Assembly (NCBI GenBank): GCA_015179125.1
Contig: WHVA01000371.1
Coordinates: 52,361-116,360 of the forward strand
Direction: 5' to 3'
Origin: Gautieria morchelliformis
Lineage: Eukaryota > Basidiomycota > Agaricomycetes > Gomphales > Gomphaceae
DNA: 64,000 nucleotides
Both the position numbers and the translations under genes were made by a program. Shown here piece after piece: positions 23,923 through 35,774 of this stretch (the first letter of the stretch is position 1; the number at the start of each line of letters is the position of its first letter). Below the pieces are notes generated by a model. The model saw nothing but the letters and a program-made list of their open reading frames with translations, searched no databases and had not been told where the DNA came from.

Positions 23923-26069
23923 ATGGCGTTATTCACCTTAATCGTCACCTTTGCTGCCATTGCTGCCGTCTACAATGCTATCTCTGTGTTTATCAGGACA
24001 AAACTTCGAGCCGCCTTGACCGCAGTGGATGACATTCCCTTGCTTGGGATGCCCAGAGCGGATGGGCTTAAGATCAAGGGTACAGCTGTTGTCTGCGGAG
24101 GAAGGTAAGTCAGCCTCGAACGGGAATCTTGACTTGATGCTTCAAGGGAAATTGTGCCCCAGCGTTGCAGGGCTACTTACTGCCCGAGTATGTTCCGACC
24201 ATTTTGAAAATGTCGCCATGATCGAACCAGAAGAATCGGTCATGACGGCTGAAGGCCTGGATGACCATGGCGAGAAGATCGCCATAGCTGTCCACAAACG
24301 GCAACGGGTTCCTCAATATGCTGTTTTTCATGGCTTTCAGTTTTTCATGACAATTGGTCTCCGAAAGATGTTTTCAAACTTTGATGCTGAGCTCGCCAAA
24401 ACAGGCTCCTAGTACGTATCATGGTTGCCTAGTCGTATATCGGCTTTATACTGAATGCCTCACCTCATCTTAGCCTCATCTCTGGTGATGCTAAGATGCA
24501 TTGGTCTGGCCTTCCTTTTGCCGCAGGATCCGATCAGTCCCCTGTTAATGCAAGGATGCTTGTGAATTTAACAAGGGCTGGATTCGAGACACTTCTCCGA
24601 CGTTTAGTATTGTCTTCGTGCCCCAATGTTAAATATGTGCCAGGATCCGTTACTGCGCTTAACACATCAGAGACATCGCCTGACGCCATCAGCTCGGTAC
24701 GCATCCGTTCTTGTGTCGGAGATGAGAGCACTCTCCCGGCTGCGCTTGTCGTCGGTAAGTCTTCTGGCTGCGCACTTTTGCTGAACTCAGTCTTACTGCA
24801 ATGACAATCCATAGACTGCACCGGCCCTGCGCTAGGCGGGTTGAGGTGGCTCAAAGGTCTTCTCTCCGCGTCGACTACTGAAAATGCCGAACAAATGAAA
24901 CTATTGGAGTCCCTTAAAGTCACATACGATCCCAAGATGGCGTATACAGGGTGTGACTTTGAAATACCACCAGAACTGATCCATTCACTGGAGGCTCTTG
25001 GTTTGCCTGCAGACTTCCAAACTGCGGGTATTTTATACGTGGGCTTTGCTAACCCTAAGATGGACAACCGGAACGTGATTGTCGGACGCAAGGGCAGAAC
25101 GGCCAGTGCGCGCGGTTCCGTCTAACTTCAGTTATATATTAACTGAATAGGAAAATAGTCCAGGTCACTGTTGGAGGCTGGGATGTGCGCGAGCGGATGA
25201 CCAGCATAGACGACATCAAGAAATTCCTCTCTCAGGTCGTATTCTCACGGCCCATCCCAGAATGGATACCCCGAATGCTCGAATTATTTGACCAAGAGCA
25301 CATAATACCGACTTATGTGTATACCCGGTGCCGTTCGTTCATTTTTGCCTTCTTGTTATTATCTGTAAACAAATCTTATTTACAGCGGCATCTGTATACG
25401 TTCAATACCACCTTGCTAAGAACCTCCCTTCCAACTTCATCGCGATCGGGGACTCCGTCCTTCAACTCAATCCAGTCCGAGGGTAAGAACCGTCATTTAG
25501 TTCCGGACTATCTGCTAAATATTTTGCACGCCCCTTAGGCAGGGATGTACTAAAGCATGCGTCGAGGCCGTGACCCTAAACGGCCTGCTGACAAAATGCG
25601 CTGCTACTCCTACCGGCGACACTAAGGGCACTGAAAATATACTTCCCAGAGACTTCGGTCGAACATTCTTCGATTTACAGGCAAAGCGCACGGGGGGTCT
25701 ATGGTCAGTGACTTCTCACTTCAGTCTGTATGCGGCGTTGCTTCAACTGACCACACTGATCTTAGGGACACGTACAAGTCCGAGGACTACGCATGGAAGA
25801 CTACTACTCCCGCTAAAGGCGATGACCTTCAGCGTACCAGCGCATGGCAACGTGCGTATGGATATGCTGTTACACAGCTTGTGACCCAGGTACGCATATT
25901 GCATGTAATCTATGCACGGGTGAAAATGACGAGATTATTTCAGGATCCAGAGGTGTATGCGGTGTGGTGGCACACATACCATGGGATAGCACCCCCAACC
26001 GATCTTTTATCGCCAACAATTATTTTGAAACTTGCGTGGATGCAGCTGCAGAGATGCTTAGTGTCATAG
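23923..26069 (+). CDS. FAD-dependent oxidoreductase, copy 3 (intact, 9 exons, 562 aa)
   Basis: Exons 23923-24104, 24163-24411, 24474-24754, 24815-25105, 25159-25332, 25386-25482, 25539-25703, 25766-25889 and 25944-26069. All introns are GT-AG and 50-63 nt, and the exons total 1689 bases (562 codons plus stop). A hydrophobic anchor is at residues 1-25 (MALFTLIVTFAAIAAVYNAI). The FAD dinucleotide motif GGSVAGLLTARV at about 59-70 is followed 13 residues later by MIEPE, the acidic strand end. The mid-protein motif is VVDCTGPALGG (about 236-246). The second FAD/flavin motif, AIGDSVLQLNPVRGQG, is at about 400-415. This layout is that of class A-like flavin-dependent monooxygenases. Substrate unknown. 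It is the functional reference for the two other copies. Confidence 0.85.
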
Positions 26070-26744
26070 CTTCATATTATACTTAACCTTATCAAGATAA
26101 ATCGCGTGGAGTTGAGCTATACATGTGTATGTTACAGTGCGACGATTATGTCCCACCTCTTAAAACGGTGTGATGCGGTGCTAGCTAGAGAAAAGTGCTC
26201 TAGATTCGCGGTCACTGGATAACCGCCAGACGCCCGCGGTATCAAGTGTATACAGCTCGCTGTATATACACCCACTACATGTCAATACACTATCCGCCCG
26301 TTGTTTCGATTAGCTTACGGTGCTCATGCACCGTTCCTTTAGGACTGCGGGAAAAGACTCTACCAAACTCCGGTGGAGAATCCACCGGAGTTGCATCCAC
26401 CGATCCATCCATTGATCCCTTAGGTGGGTGAATTTTTGCCAGGCTGAAAGAGAATCCCCTAAAACCGCAAAGGGGTTTTCCAACAGCAGCGCCGGTGGAG
26501 GATCCAGCATATTATAATGGTATCACCATGTATGTAGTCACTAGATAATCCATGAAAAATATAAATGGCCTGTCAATTAGTTATATGTGGATCTCCAATC
26601 ATTTTAAATGGATAAACCATAGATACCATAGTGGAGTATCCTTCTAACTTAGGTGAATTATCCTTTACAATTAAAAAAAAAAAAAAAAAGAATAAATATA
26701 ATCGGATGTGTAAAGAGCCATGAATAACACTAACTGAAAGGTAA
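26070..26744. other. Intergenic with a hairpin and a poly(A) run
   Basis: No gene. It contains a perfect hairpin at 26366-26392 and a run of 17 A at 26673-26689 followed by gaataaatataatc, which could be the tail of an old retroposed sequence, although no body of such an element is recognisable. Confidence 0.5.
26366..26392. repeat. Perfect hairpin, 12-bp arms, 3-base loop
   Basis: AACTCCGGTGGA, loop gaa, TCCACCGGAGTT. The word ccggtgga recurs at about 26490 (gccggtggaggatcc). Confidence 0.8.
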
Positions 26745-27077
26745 TTACATAAGAAGGCCGGCTATACCATTGCTCCTGTGAATTATACCCCACATATTAG
26801 TCATCCCAACAGGGACCCAGCCTATTACGCAACTGATGGCAGTAAGTTCGATGACCTGCATTGATGTACCCATCTTCCTGTACATCACAGGCGCGAGCGT
26901 CGCATCACTCCCGTCTCTATTGCAGCTGTGGATGACTGCTAGTAATCGACATGACGGCTGTGCTCCAAACATCTTGTGATCAGGTAATAGGAAGGTGAGG
27001 ATCATGTGGAGCTGGCCGTAGAAACGCCGAGTCTCAAAGACTGGTGGGCGGTTGGGATGGTGCACATGAATATCCAC
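26745..27077 (-). pseudogene. Fragment of a repeated basidiomycete hypothetical protein
   Basis: 110 residues, starting MDIHVHHPNRPPVFETRRFY and including QVIELTAISCVIGWV and WGIIHRSN near the end. From memory, this pattern (FYGQL..., then a VxxxxxxxCxxGxV strand, then WxIIxRS) resembles the C-terminus of hypothetical proteins that recur in mushroom genomes next to large DNA transposons. I cannot name a domain. There is no N-terminal part here, so it is a fragment. Confidence 0.35.
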
Positions 27078-27153
27078 CTGCAGGTCGTACTAGTGACTGA
27101 CATCTCAGTACATGTACTATCTGCAGTACCACTGACTTACCCGGTGTCAAGAT

Positions 27154-28147
27154 TGGTTTTTAGGCGTTAATATCATGTATTAGTGAACACAGTGAATGCC
27201 CGAATAACTTGTGTGAATAAGTATGCCGTTCGGTGAATAGGGTGAACCAATAAATGATCAGAAGATAAGAGGGCCGCCCATGGGGGCTACAGTCATAGCA
27301 AAATATCCCATGGCACTTGATGATGTAACGTGCAAGATGTCATGGAAAGGTTGTTTAAGTAGCAACAATCCTTTCGCCGGCGAAGGTGCTCCTTCGGAGC
27401 CCTTCGCCGACAGCACAGATAATAATTTGAAGGCTAAGGTAATGAAGGTGAAGTATGAAAACTCACCAGTGATGCTTAAGTCTTCCTCTGGTCTAAGATA
27501 GAAATCTACAGGAGAGGGCTCAAGATGATAGTCACAGCGAGGGCAAGTTTTGCACAAGATGGACGTATGATAATTGAACTGAGGAATATACATGCGAATG
27601 TAGACTACTTATATCAAATGCTCATATGATGCTAGCGAATAGGAAAGAGGCCGTCTGGAATCAGGGTTGGATAGGGGTGCGCAGTCATGATACAAATAGA
27701 TGAAACGTAGGTACAATAGAATGGAAGAGGAGTGCGAACATGAAACGACAGGGAGGAAAGGGGATGAAGGTACTTATGTACGAAAACATGCCTTGGGACC
27801 TGCATATACGCTACCCTGCACGGACTCTTCGTCTGTTGGGTTGATCCTGAATGACCTATGGGTAGGACGTCCCGCGAATGCACTCCGGCCATATGAACAC
27901 CCAAAGGGGTTGGATCAAGAAGATGATGGGGCCAGTGATGAACCATCACACCAGGTAGAGGGTGTCGATCGTGTTTGATGGCGTGCCTGCTGGCGAATGA
28001 TGCAAGCAATGAATGGTCATTCGGTGAATGGGGCGAACATATAGGAGGAGTGGTCAAAGGGTAGGGTGAACTCAGGCGAAGATGCAGGAGGAGTGATGAG
28101 GGGGAACGTGGAGACAGCGAGGTAAGGGAAATAGACAGGTCATGACA
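27154..28147 (-). mobile_element. LTR of a minus-strand retroelement, 994 bp
   Basis: tggtttttaggc at 27154 to gtcatgaca at 28147. It is the uninterrupted sister of 16746-18685. Directly beyond its right end, the plus strand reads gtacccccctcctggcttcg; on the minus strand this is a polypurine tract ending at the LTR start TGTCATGAC. That marks it as the 3' LTR of an element running on the minus strand. Confidence 0.65.
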
Positions 28148-28510
28148 GTACCCCCCTCCTGGCTTCGGGGTCCAACGACGTCGCGTCCTAGGGTGGGAGA
28201 AAGGCGTTAAAGATGTAATGGGTCCCCCGATGAGATCTCTGAGGTCTGGGCCCTATCTCACTGCGTGGTCCGTGCACAACTCCACCTTCTGTTTAAAACG
28301 CCGTGCGGCGCGGGGCTGTAAGGACCTGGCCTTTGGCCGGTTACTTACCAGTATAACCCTTTGTCCGAGCCCGAGCCTTGTGATACTCGTGCCTGAGTAC
28401 TTGTGATTCTAATCCTGCGCCCGAGCCCAAGCTAGAGCTAGAGCTCATATCTGACCTTGATCCGTGGGTGTATTCCTGCTCTGCCACCTCCAGTCTTTCT
28501 CTAGACCAAG
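28148..28510 (-). pseudogene. 3' end of the internal region of a retroelement, decayed
   Basis: Starts with the polypurine tract (AGGAGGGGGGTAC on the minus strand). Upstream there is no open frame with a recognisable domain. Short phrases such as TSLDPEA before the tract recall the tail of fungal Gypsy pol proteins, but this is weak. Confidence 0.35.
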
Positions 28511-28854
28511 CTTGGACTAGTGGATAAAGGAAAATGTGCTGTCTCCCTCATCAGAGCTAATCAGGGAGTAAGAAGTTGTTGGGTGCATTTATGCTCCTGC
28601 ACCAAAATCAAGCATAATATACTTGACTTATTGTATGGTGTTTCAATCTCTTCTCATATTGTTCTTGTACCATGCATCCATTTCTCTGATTGTTTTCGAA
28701 ATTTTCCAGTCACTCTCTACCTCTCCATTCCATTTTGTTATCTCTATTTTCACAAGCGGCTGCACCCAGCGGAGTCTGAAATGACTTCGACACGTGAGCT
28801 ATTGGGTGCTAAAAGGCCAGGTAGTAGTACATGCACAGTGAGACAGACTTCCCC

Positions 28855-28887
28855 CTCTCTCAGTGACAACTAAATTCACTGAGAGAG
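28855..28887. repeat. Perfect hairpin, 12-bp arms, 9-base loop
   Basis: CTCTCTCAGTGA, loop caactaaat, TCACTGAGAGAG. The loop-plus-arm word gtgacaactaaattcactga recurs near 28979, followed by agtgaattaatttctag, which is also present near 28940. The rest of 28511-29046 holds no gene. Confidence 0.8.
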
Positions 28888-29046
28888 GCAAGTAAATTAG
28901 TCTAGTGTTCTTTCGATTTATTGACCTAGAAATCCTCTGTAGTGAATTAATTTCTAGGTAGTGTATAATATATCTATAGTGACAACTAAATTCACTGAGA
29001 TAGTGAATTAATTTCTAGTCTATTCTTTTGAGCAACAATTCTATAC

Positions 29047-31950
29047 CTACTGCCTATAATTCCTGTCTACTACAGATGTTAATTCATTAATGACCTCCTG
29101 AAATTGGATGTCACTCCAGCTACCATCTGCAGTTTGAAAGTTATGCAGAAACTGTTTTGCATTGTCAAATGGCCCATCATGTATGAGAGCTGCTGCCTTC
29201 TGAAATATGCTCTTGGAAATACCCCTATAATGCAGAAATGCACATAGGTGTAGCAGGCTTGCTGCTTTGGGACTTAGCCTTTTAAAGCTGATTTCCCATG
29301 TCACGTATACTGCCCACTGATAATTATCTATCATTTGTACAGAGTGCTTGCTCATCAGCTGAACACGATCCTTCTGAAGAATATTCAGGTATTCATTCAA
29401 GCTGCACCCATTTGAGATATAGGCACCTGCTTGTACAATGGCAAGGGAAAAGTAACCAAGTTCTTTGGCAATCAGAGCTGCCGAGCCATGATCCTTTGTA
29501 GAACCATTGGCTGTAGAGAACATGAGGAGCAAATGAATTGCTTGATCAGGATTCATGCCTGACACATGACAGTTGGAGCTGGGTGCCTGCACATGACACC
29601 CCACATTCCAACTTGTCACAATGATGTTTCCATGCTTGCATGCTGGGAAGTACTTTTGCAGATTTATATCTCAGTCATCAGCATTGTCCAGGAAGAGCAG
29701 CCACCCTTGGTGTTGTCCAGAAAGCCAGAGAAGAGCATCCTCACACTGGAGACATGGCAAAATTTCCTGACTTTGGAAATCTACTGGAAATCCTAAGGAT
29801 ATTCCACATTTCTTCAAAATTTCCCAGTTCAGGAAATTGGATGAAAATGTGATGTTTTATCACAGTTTTTTGACTTCAGGAAATCCTTCAGAAGTTGTAA
29901 GGTTATCACCTCAAACTCCTCAAGAAACTCTCAGGAAACATTGAATTTCCTCCACTCTGAAACTAAATATTTATCAAAGTTTCCTCAGTTTTGGAAATTC
30001 CATAAAAATGTTGGTTTGCTGAATATTTGACAGGGAAACTTTGTGAAAATCAGTGTTTCTATGGAATTTGCTAACTGGGGAAATTTTATTAAAATTTTAG
30101 TTTCATGAAAGAGGAAATTCAATGTTTCCTGAGCATTTCTTCAGGATTTGTAGGTGCTATATTTACAATTTCTGAAGGATTTCCAGCAACCAAAAAATTC
30201 TGACAAAACATTAAATTTTCATCAAATTTCCTGAACTGGGAAATTTTGAAGAAATGTGGAATATCCTTAGGATTTCCTGTAGATTTCCAAAGTCAGGAAA
30301 TTTTGCCATGTCTCCAGTGTCAGCAGTCTCACCAATACCCCCTTCCAGAGCAATGTCCTCTACGCCAGACTCTATAGTGGACATACTACTTGCATCCACA
30401 TAATAGACCCTCCAAAAGCTAAATATAAAACAGATTAGTCAAAACATCACAGACCCCAGTAAACTATCCCACTGTTGATAAAACCTAACCATGAATGTCA
30501 ATGCAATCTGTGTTTTTCCAACCCCACCAAGCCCATACAAGACAAAGATGCACTGTTCCTCCTTAACAGTGGACGTCTGATGTGGGAAGAAATATCCCTT
30601 AAGTTGCAAAAGGATATCGACTCTCCCAGTAAATCTGGTTGTTGGTGGAGGACAAGCCTTACAGCGAGCTGTCTGTTCGCCTGAAAGTCGACTGACGGTG
30701 CCTGCACCTATAGTATCTACCATAAAACATAAGTCATCAGCTATGAGCCATTGCAAATTGTACCCACTGAGGTGTGCCACAGGTATCACTTCCTAGCGCT
30801 CCCTGAGAGCAATGACAACAGCTGTTACCATCTCATCTACCTGTCCCAGGCAAAGATGCTGTAATGTGTGTGTTGTCACCTCAGGTAACCTTTCCCACTG
30901 TGCCAATCCTACACTTTGCATTCCTTGCTCCACTTTAACCTGAAGTAGACATTCGGTGCAGATCTGAAGCGCTGCTCAGTTTCCTCCGCTGTTGCCTCAC
31001 ACTCCATGGTGATCTTCTTCAATACCTCAGCCACACTTAATGGTATGACATTATTAAACAGACTAGGTGCCGGCAGGCTGGCAGTGGTGACATGTCCAGT
31101 GCCTATGCCGACGACACCAGCAATATGTTGATGTGGAAAGATGTGTTCTGCTTCTTTGAGGATTTGCCTGATCGGATTGTTGCAACCCAGGCCGGCATCA
31201 ACAAAGGGTTCACGCATCGGTGGTATGCCGATGAAAATCTGTTTCAAAACAGAAGGAGTGGCAGACGTAGCACGGGCGGCCTCCCATATAGCGCAGTCGA
31301 ATGATTCGTATTTGCCTACGCTGTACGTACGGAAGAGGCGAGGTGTGCTCATGTTATTTGCAGGCATCACGCAGACGAAACTGGGCTACGGTCAGTGATG
31401 TACCAAGTCAAGAATGAGCGGCAACATGAACATACGTTTTGCACACTTCTGGGCTGGGTCTTGGATCGAACATGCATGCATTAGGGTCACCAGTCAATTC
31501 CTGGATGATTGCCTTGATAGCGTTCTCCAAATTGCTAGCCTTGAATATTCCGTCCTTCCAAAATGGTTTCTTGTCCAAGAAGATTTGTGAGGTGAATGTT
31601 CCATAGGCTTCAATCTCTTTATCTATGGGCAGGCGAAGGCGGCCCAGCATGAGTGCTATGAGCCTGCATGGAACACATTAGACCATGATGGCGATGGAGA
31701 AGAAAGTAACTTACCTGCCTGTACTCATACCACAGATTAAGTCTAAATATTCACAAGGAAGGGGGACGGTGGGTCGCCCTTCTTCGCACTGGATTCTTTG
31801 CATGATTTCTTGTAGTATGATGAGTTTGGACAAGCCACGGATGCCCCTGCCATCTGCCAAGGGTGTCAGAAGGTGTCATATCACAAGCATGAAAACATTA
31901 CCGAGTGAAAGCAATTTGAGCCCGGCCCCTCGATGCTCATCGGTTTGCAT
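29047..31950 (-). pseudogene. Patatin-NB-ARC (NLR-type) gene, disrupted
   Basis: Minus strand from ATG 31950. Exons 31950-31902, 31853-31715, 31663-31436 and 31380 onward join in frame. The patatin-like phospholipase domain shows the oxyanion motif DGRGIRGLS, the nucleophile elbow GMSTG and the aspartate of the dyad in FVDAGLGCNNP. The NB-ARC domain follows, with P-loop YGLGGVGKTQIAL (about 30530-30490) and Walker B WLLFLDNADD (about 29710-29680), then a winged-helix-like stretch (LSPKAASLLHLCAFL). Defects: a frameshift near 30930, a stop near 30797, a TGA right after Walker B, a 576-bp transposon inside NB-ARC, and no C-terminal TPR or other repeats. In fungi this architecture is linked to non-self recognition and programmed cell death; that role is inferred from the family. 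Confidence 0.8.
29744..30319. mobile_element. CACTA-like miniature element, 576 bp, long TIRs
   Basis: Termini CACTGGAGACATGGCAAAAT and its inverse. TIRs extend about 110 bases with few mismatches (29744-29853 against 30206-30319). The flanking trinucleotide tca is duplicated (29741-29743 and 30320-30322). CACT(G/A) termini with 3-bp target duplications fit the CACTA/EnSpm superfamily. No transposase is encoded. The interior is rich in aaattt and ggaaat words that recall the TIR, so it may itself be built from older TIR copies. Confidence 0.8.
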
Positions 31951-33125
31951 TGTGGGGATAGAGTCGATTCCCGGACTCACTGCAGCAAGACCAGAAGTAG
32001 ATAGCAATATGACCTATTCATGAAAGATTCATCAGATAGTGAGTCCCCTTGTTGTCTAGTGTCCTGGAATAAACTTTGCTTACCTCTGAGGATACCAGAG
32101 ACGGTTTTATCGGCGCAAAGATGGTTTTACGATCGGTGGCGGGGTTTCGTCATGCCTGGATGAAGGGAAAGCTTTGGCGATCTGCTCGTTATGGTCCATG
32201 GACGAGTGAGAGGTCATAGTAGTATGGAACGAAGAAGGAGGCAGTACAAGGTGCGGTGAGAATGTGGGACTAACTTATTCCCTCGTGTCTTCTTCCGAAT
32301 AAGAAGACACGACCTGCAAGCCTACCCAAACTTGTAGGCCTTTTAGTGTGTATATGACGTTCATGTCTAAGTAGTGTAAGTAACTGAAGAGAAGGGATGA
32401 CAAATGTTGATTTGAGCTCTCCAAATATTCTGAGCTTCACGCACGGGCAGGCAGCCTCTACAGAAGGATTCTCCGAATGTGGTGCTTGAGTTATGGTCCC
32501 GGTATCGCCCCTATTGATGAAATCGTTGAGATGTGCTGACCCTTGGAACTCACTAATTTTATGGATTTTGTTGTACAGTTACTCTAACAGACGTTTTATT
32601 CTCCAAGCCAGAACTAAAACGGAACAGAAAACTCTAGTGCATACTGTGCATAGCACGGATGTATGGAAGGCCCAGCTATATTAAGTGCTGCGTGAAGGAG
32701 GATCTTGTAGTGTGAACGATCCCCACCCTCTTCATCCCGTGGAGAGGGTGTCAGGTCTGCGTGATCCGTTCAACGCAGGTGCCAACCTATCCCACCCTTT
32801 ATCGTTCCCCTTGCCAACAAACCCTCATGAAACAGACAAACTCACCCCCGCGTGAAACAGCCCCATGACACAAGCTCACAAAGAACCCATGACCCATCCT
32901 GGTGCATGAAACGTGGTGTGTGCAGACGATGAAAAAAAAAAAAGCATGCAACGTCTAACATCCAAGGGCAGGGTGAGGAGTGATATCAGCCTCAGCGCCC
33001 TGATGCGCTGCCGTCCCATTCTGCACCCAATGCCCCCCTTCTGCGCCCCCGCGTTATGCTCAGCCCCACGCCTGCACGGCCCCTCGCCTCCTCATACTCA
33101 CCCTGCGCTGTAAGCTCCGCATGCC
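31951..33125. other. Intergenic upstream of the NLR pseudogene
   Basis: No gene recognised. A perfect hairpin at 32284-32311 has 11-bp arms CGTGTCTTCTT/AAGAAGACACG around ccgaat. A run of 12 A lies near 32932. Confidence 0.5.
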
Positions 33126-33640
33126 CTATATGGACCAACTGACAATCAAACGCGCCGCGCCTGTAGCAGGCCACGATGCGCTCCAGGTGGTTGGAGGTGG
33201 AGATGTGTGAGGTGCGGCGGGTCGGAATGAAGAGAATGAAAACTGAGTTGTGGCACCTTCTCTTCGGGTGTCAGCTTTGGCCGCGCGGACCATTGATCTT
33301 CGCCATAAGCCTCTCCATGATGGAGACCAGAGAACCAATAGGCACAGAGGGGTCAAAGATCCATCCATGAATCTGCGGAATAGCCAGAGTCTGCTCGCGC
33401 TGTTCCGGCAATCCGAGGGCGAGAATCTCCCGCATGAGCCTATCGTGGACCCAGTGGTAAGACATGTATGTCATTGTCGGTTTTGAAGTTGTATGTGATC
33501 GACCCTGGCGACCAATAGCTCCCCATCAGAAGGTTAGGAATTGGGCTGTTTAGGTTGTAAATGGATGGTGCCACTGCGGCGATATAGGAGAGCATCCAAG
33601 CAAGCTCGAAGTGGCAATAGCAAAATAATCATAGCCTATG
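33126..33640 (-). pseudogene. Unidentified coding-like remnant
   Basis: Several minus-strand phrases look like protein: YWSPGSITYNF (near 33505), MREILALGLPEQREQTLAIP (near 33435-33375) and GWIFDPSVPIGSLVSIMERL (near 33370-33310). They could be exons of one gene joined by introns of about 50 nt, but the joins are not convincing and I recognise no domain. Confidence 0.3.
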
Positions 33641-34703
33641 CAGGTAACTAACCTTACTAGTATCCATGTTCAGACTAGCCCAAACGTGATAGGTAAGCCG
33701 CATGGCAGGCGTGGGTGGGAGTGTTGGCAACACTCCCGCCCACGCCTGCGCACACCTCACCGAGTGGCTCACATCCACATAGGCAAGGCGACGCGGGGGA
33801 GGGGGATACGCAGATGTGAAGCGGCAGGGTCCCATCTGGAGCAGCATGCGCACATGCACATGCGTCCATGTTAGTCCCTGCGGCGAGTCACACCTGCCAG
33901 TGGTCGAGATGGACCCGAGCCTCGAGGGGGCGTTGTCTCGCCGGGATGTGCCATCAGGCATCAGGCTTGAACCGCCAGGATATCTCCCATGCACGCTGAC
34001 GTGATGGTCTTTGCCCGGCGGCCTTTGACACTCGCTAAAATACACCAAATATCCTTTTTTCGTACTACGAGCAAGCCAGTACCTGACCGTCCTTATTTCG
34101 GCGTTGACGTTGGTTCATGATTTAGGCACACCGGGCTTCTATGCACACTCATATGGCGATTGGGCAAACAAACTAGATTGCGATGCCAGCGCTCTTAGCG
34201 CCACCGAGCACTGGGCCGTGCTCAAGCCAGCGCAAGCATAAATACAAGTACCACAAAGGAAGTGGGAAGTGGTAGGGTGGGTGCAAAAAATCGAGGGCTC
34301 GAAGCCTTAACGGCTATCGAGCGCGATATGAGTGAGAAGGACGCGAAGAAAAGGGGAGAGTAAGAAGGGATGTATATATACTATCAGAGACAATAGAACT
34401 CCGTGGGCAGTGGACAATGCGAGCTAGGACCCATGTGAGTCGTTGTCATAGACCCTGAAAAAGGTGTCCCTTGTCTATTCCAGGTCAGTTTCTGCACAAT
34501 CTGGATGACAAGCCATCCATTGAGCTAGCGTTTGTTCCATCAGAGATCTCCCGGAATCTCTAAAAGACTGTCTCACGCAGCGGACACCACAATGTCAGCT
34601 TTTGTTTGGTTTCTCAAGGATTTATATTTTCTAAGCACAAGACTGGCACAGCTAAGCCGTGGGACAAATCCGAAGAAAAACAGCAATGAAAGATGGTTAA
34701 CAC
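33641..34703. other. Intergenic with a long palindrome
   Basis: No gene recognised. It includes the near-perfect 43-bp palindrome at 33706-33748. Confidence 0.5.
33706..33748. repeat. 43-bp palindrome (21-bp arms, one mismatch)
   Basis: Left arm starts caggcgtgggtgggagtgtt; the right arm is its inverse with a single t/c mismatch; the centre is one g. There is practically no loop, so it would extrude as a cruciform rather than act as a terminator. Confidence 0.85.
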
Positions 34704-35151
34704 TGGATGACTATCCGTAGACCTAAAATCCTAAAATAATGTGTCCTAAATCTTCCAGAACATCATGCCGGCCATTAGCCGATGACAGAGAAGTGCGTTG
34801 AAACTGCGCCGATCGACCCAGCGCCGTCCTAAACCCTTCCCCCCGTCCTAAACATTTTTCACCATCCTAAACATTTCATTTCATTTATATTTGACAGTTA
34901 TATGACAGCTTATCCCAGAACGGCATACCGTCCCCCCCATATTCCCTCTCGGTCCATCTTAGCCACTAATTAGTCCGTACCAAGTCATCAGAGCTCAGTA
35001 AACGAGCTGCCGTGCGCAGCCTGTGACAGGTTGACTGAAAATTAGATTTTGGTCTTACGGTTCGATCTACTGGTCTAAATCTGACAGCTGTCATGTGTCA
35101 CCCATCTTAGAACTTTGGATTTAGGTTTTTAGGACTACGGATAGTCATCCA
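34704..35151. mobile_element. Miniature inverted-repeat element, 448 bp
   Basis: Terminal inverted repeats of about 26 bases: tggatgactatccgtagacc on the left, and on the right the inverse of tggatgactatccgtagtcc. The heptamer TCCTAAA recurs at least five times on the plus strand in the left half and as its inverse in the right end. Such subterminal repeats are typical of transposase-binding sites. There is no coding capacity, and I could not define a target duplication. Confidence 0.7.
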
Positions 35152-35774
35152 CTTTCGATTTTACTGAGCCGCAACAGACCATTGAAAGAATGGTTGAGGC
35201 GAAAGCAGTAAAAAAGAAAAGCAAATAAGAATCCCCCGACGACACAAGCCGGTACTGCAATAGCAAGGTCATCATGTCCCCCCACGTGCAAGCAGAGGTC
35301 GAGGGACGAGGGCGGCAAAAATTGGCTAACCAATGATGACCGCGGTGCGGTCATTTTAGTGGTTAAACTAAAAAGAACAGATACTACACTTGATCTAAGC
35401 CTGTATGACGGTTAGCTCTTACTTCTTCGCTTAACTTGTTACGGGTACTCACCAAAAGGCCAGAGTGGTAAGGAAAAGTTGAACGGGGTCGAGGGCCCTA
35501 TATACTACCATTAGGCGCCAAGGGGCGTGCGCACAGGCCACCAATTGAATTCCCTATATGGTAGCCTGTGCCTTTTGCCGCTATTCAAATCAGCAGGTTG
35601 CCGAACATGCCGTAACGAAACAGGGTTTCGGCTAGTATAACTCTCAGACGTGACCATGCAACGACAACGAACTCATGCCCGACCAGATACAATGCTCCAT
35701 AGCGATACCAATCATTGAATGTCTGTATACGGTATGCCACATAGATCAACCCCGGAGAAACCACCCATCGTTCT

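Noticed and set aside
26673..26689. Poly(A) run as evidence for a SINE or LINE
   Set aside because: No element body, no A/B box and no target duplication found around it.
29298..29852. Plus-strand ORFs at 29298-29852
   Set aside because: They are antisense to the NB-ARC gene or run across a miniature-element TIR; no features of their own.
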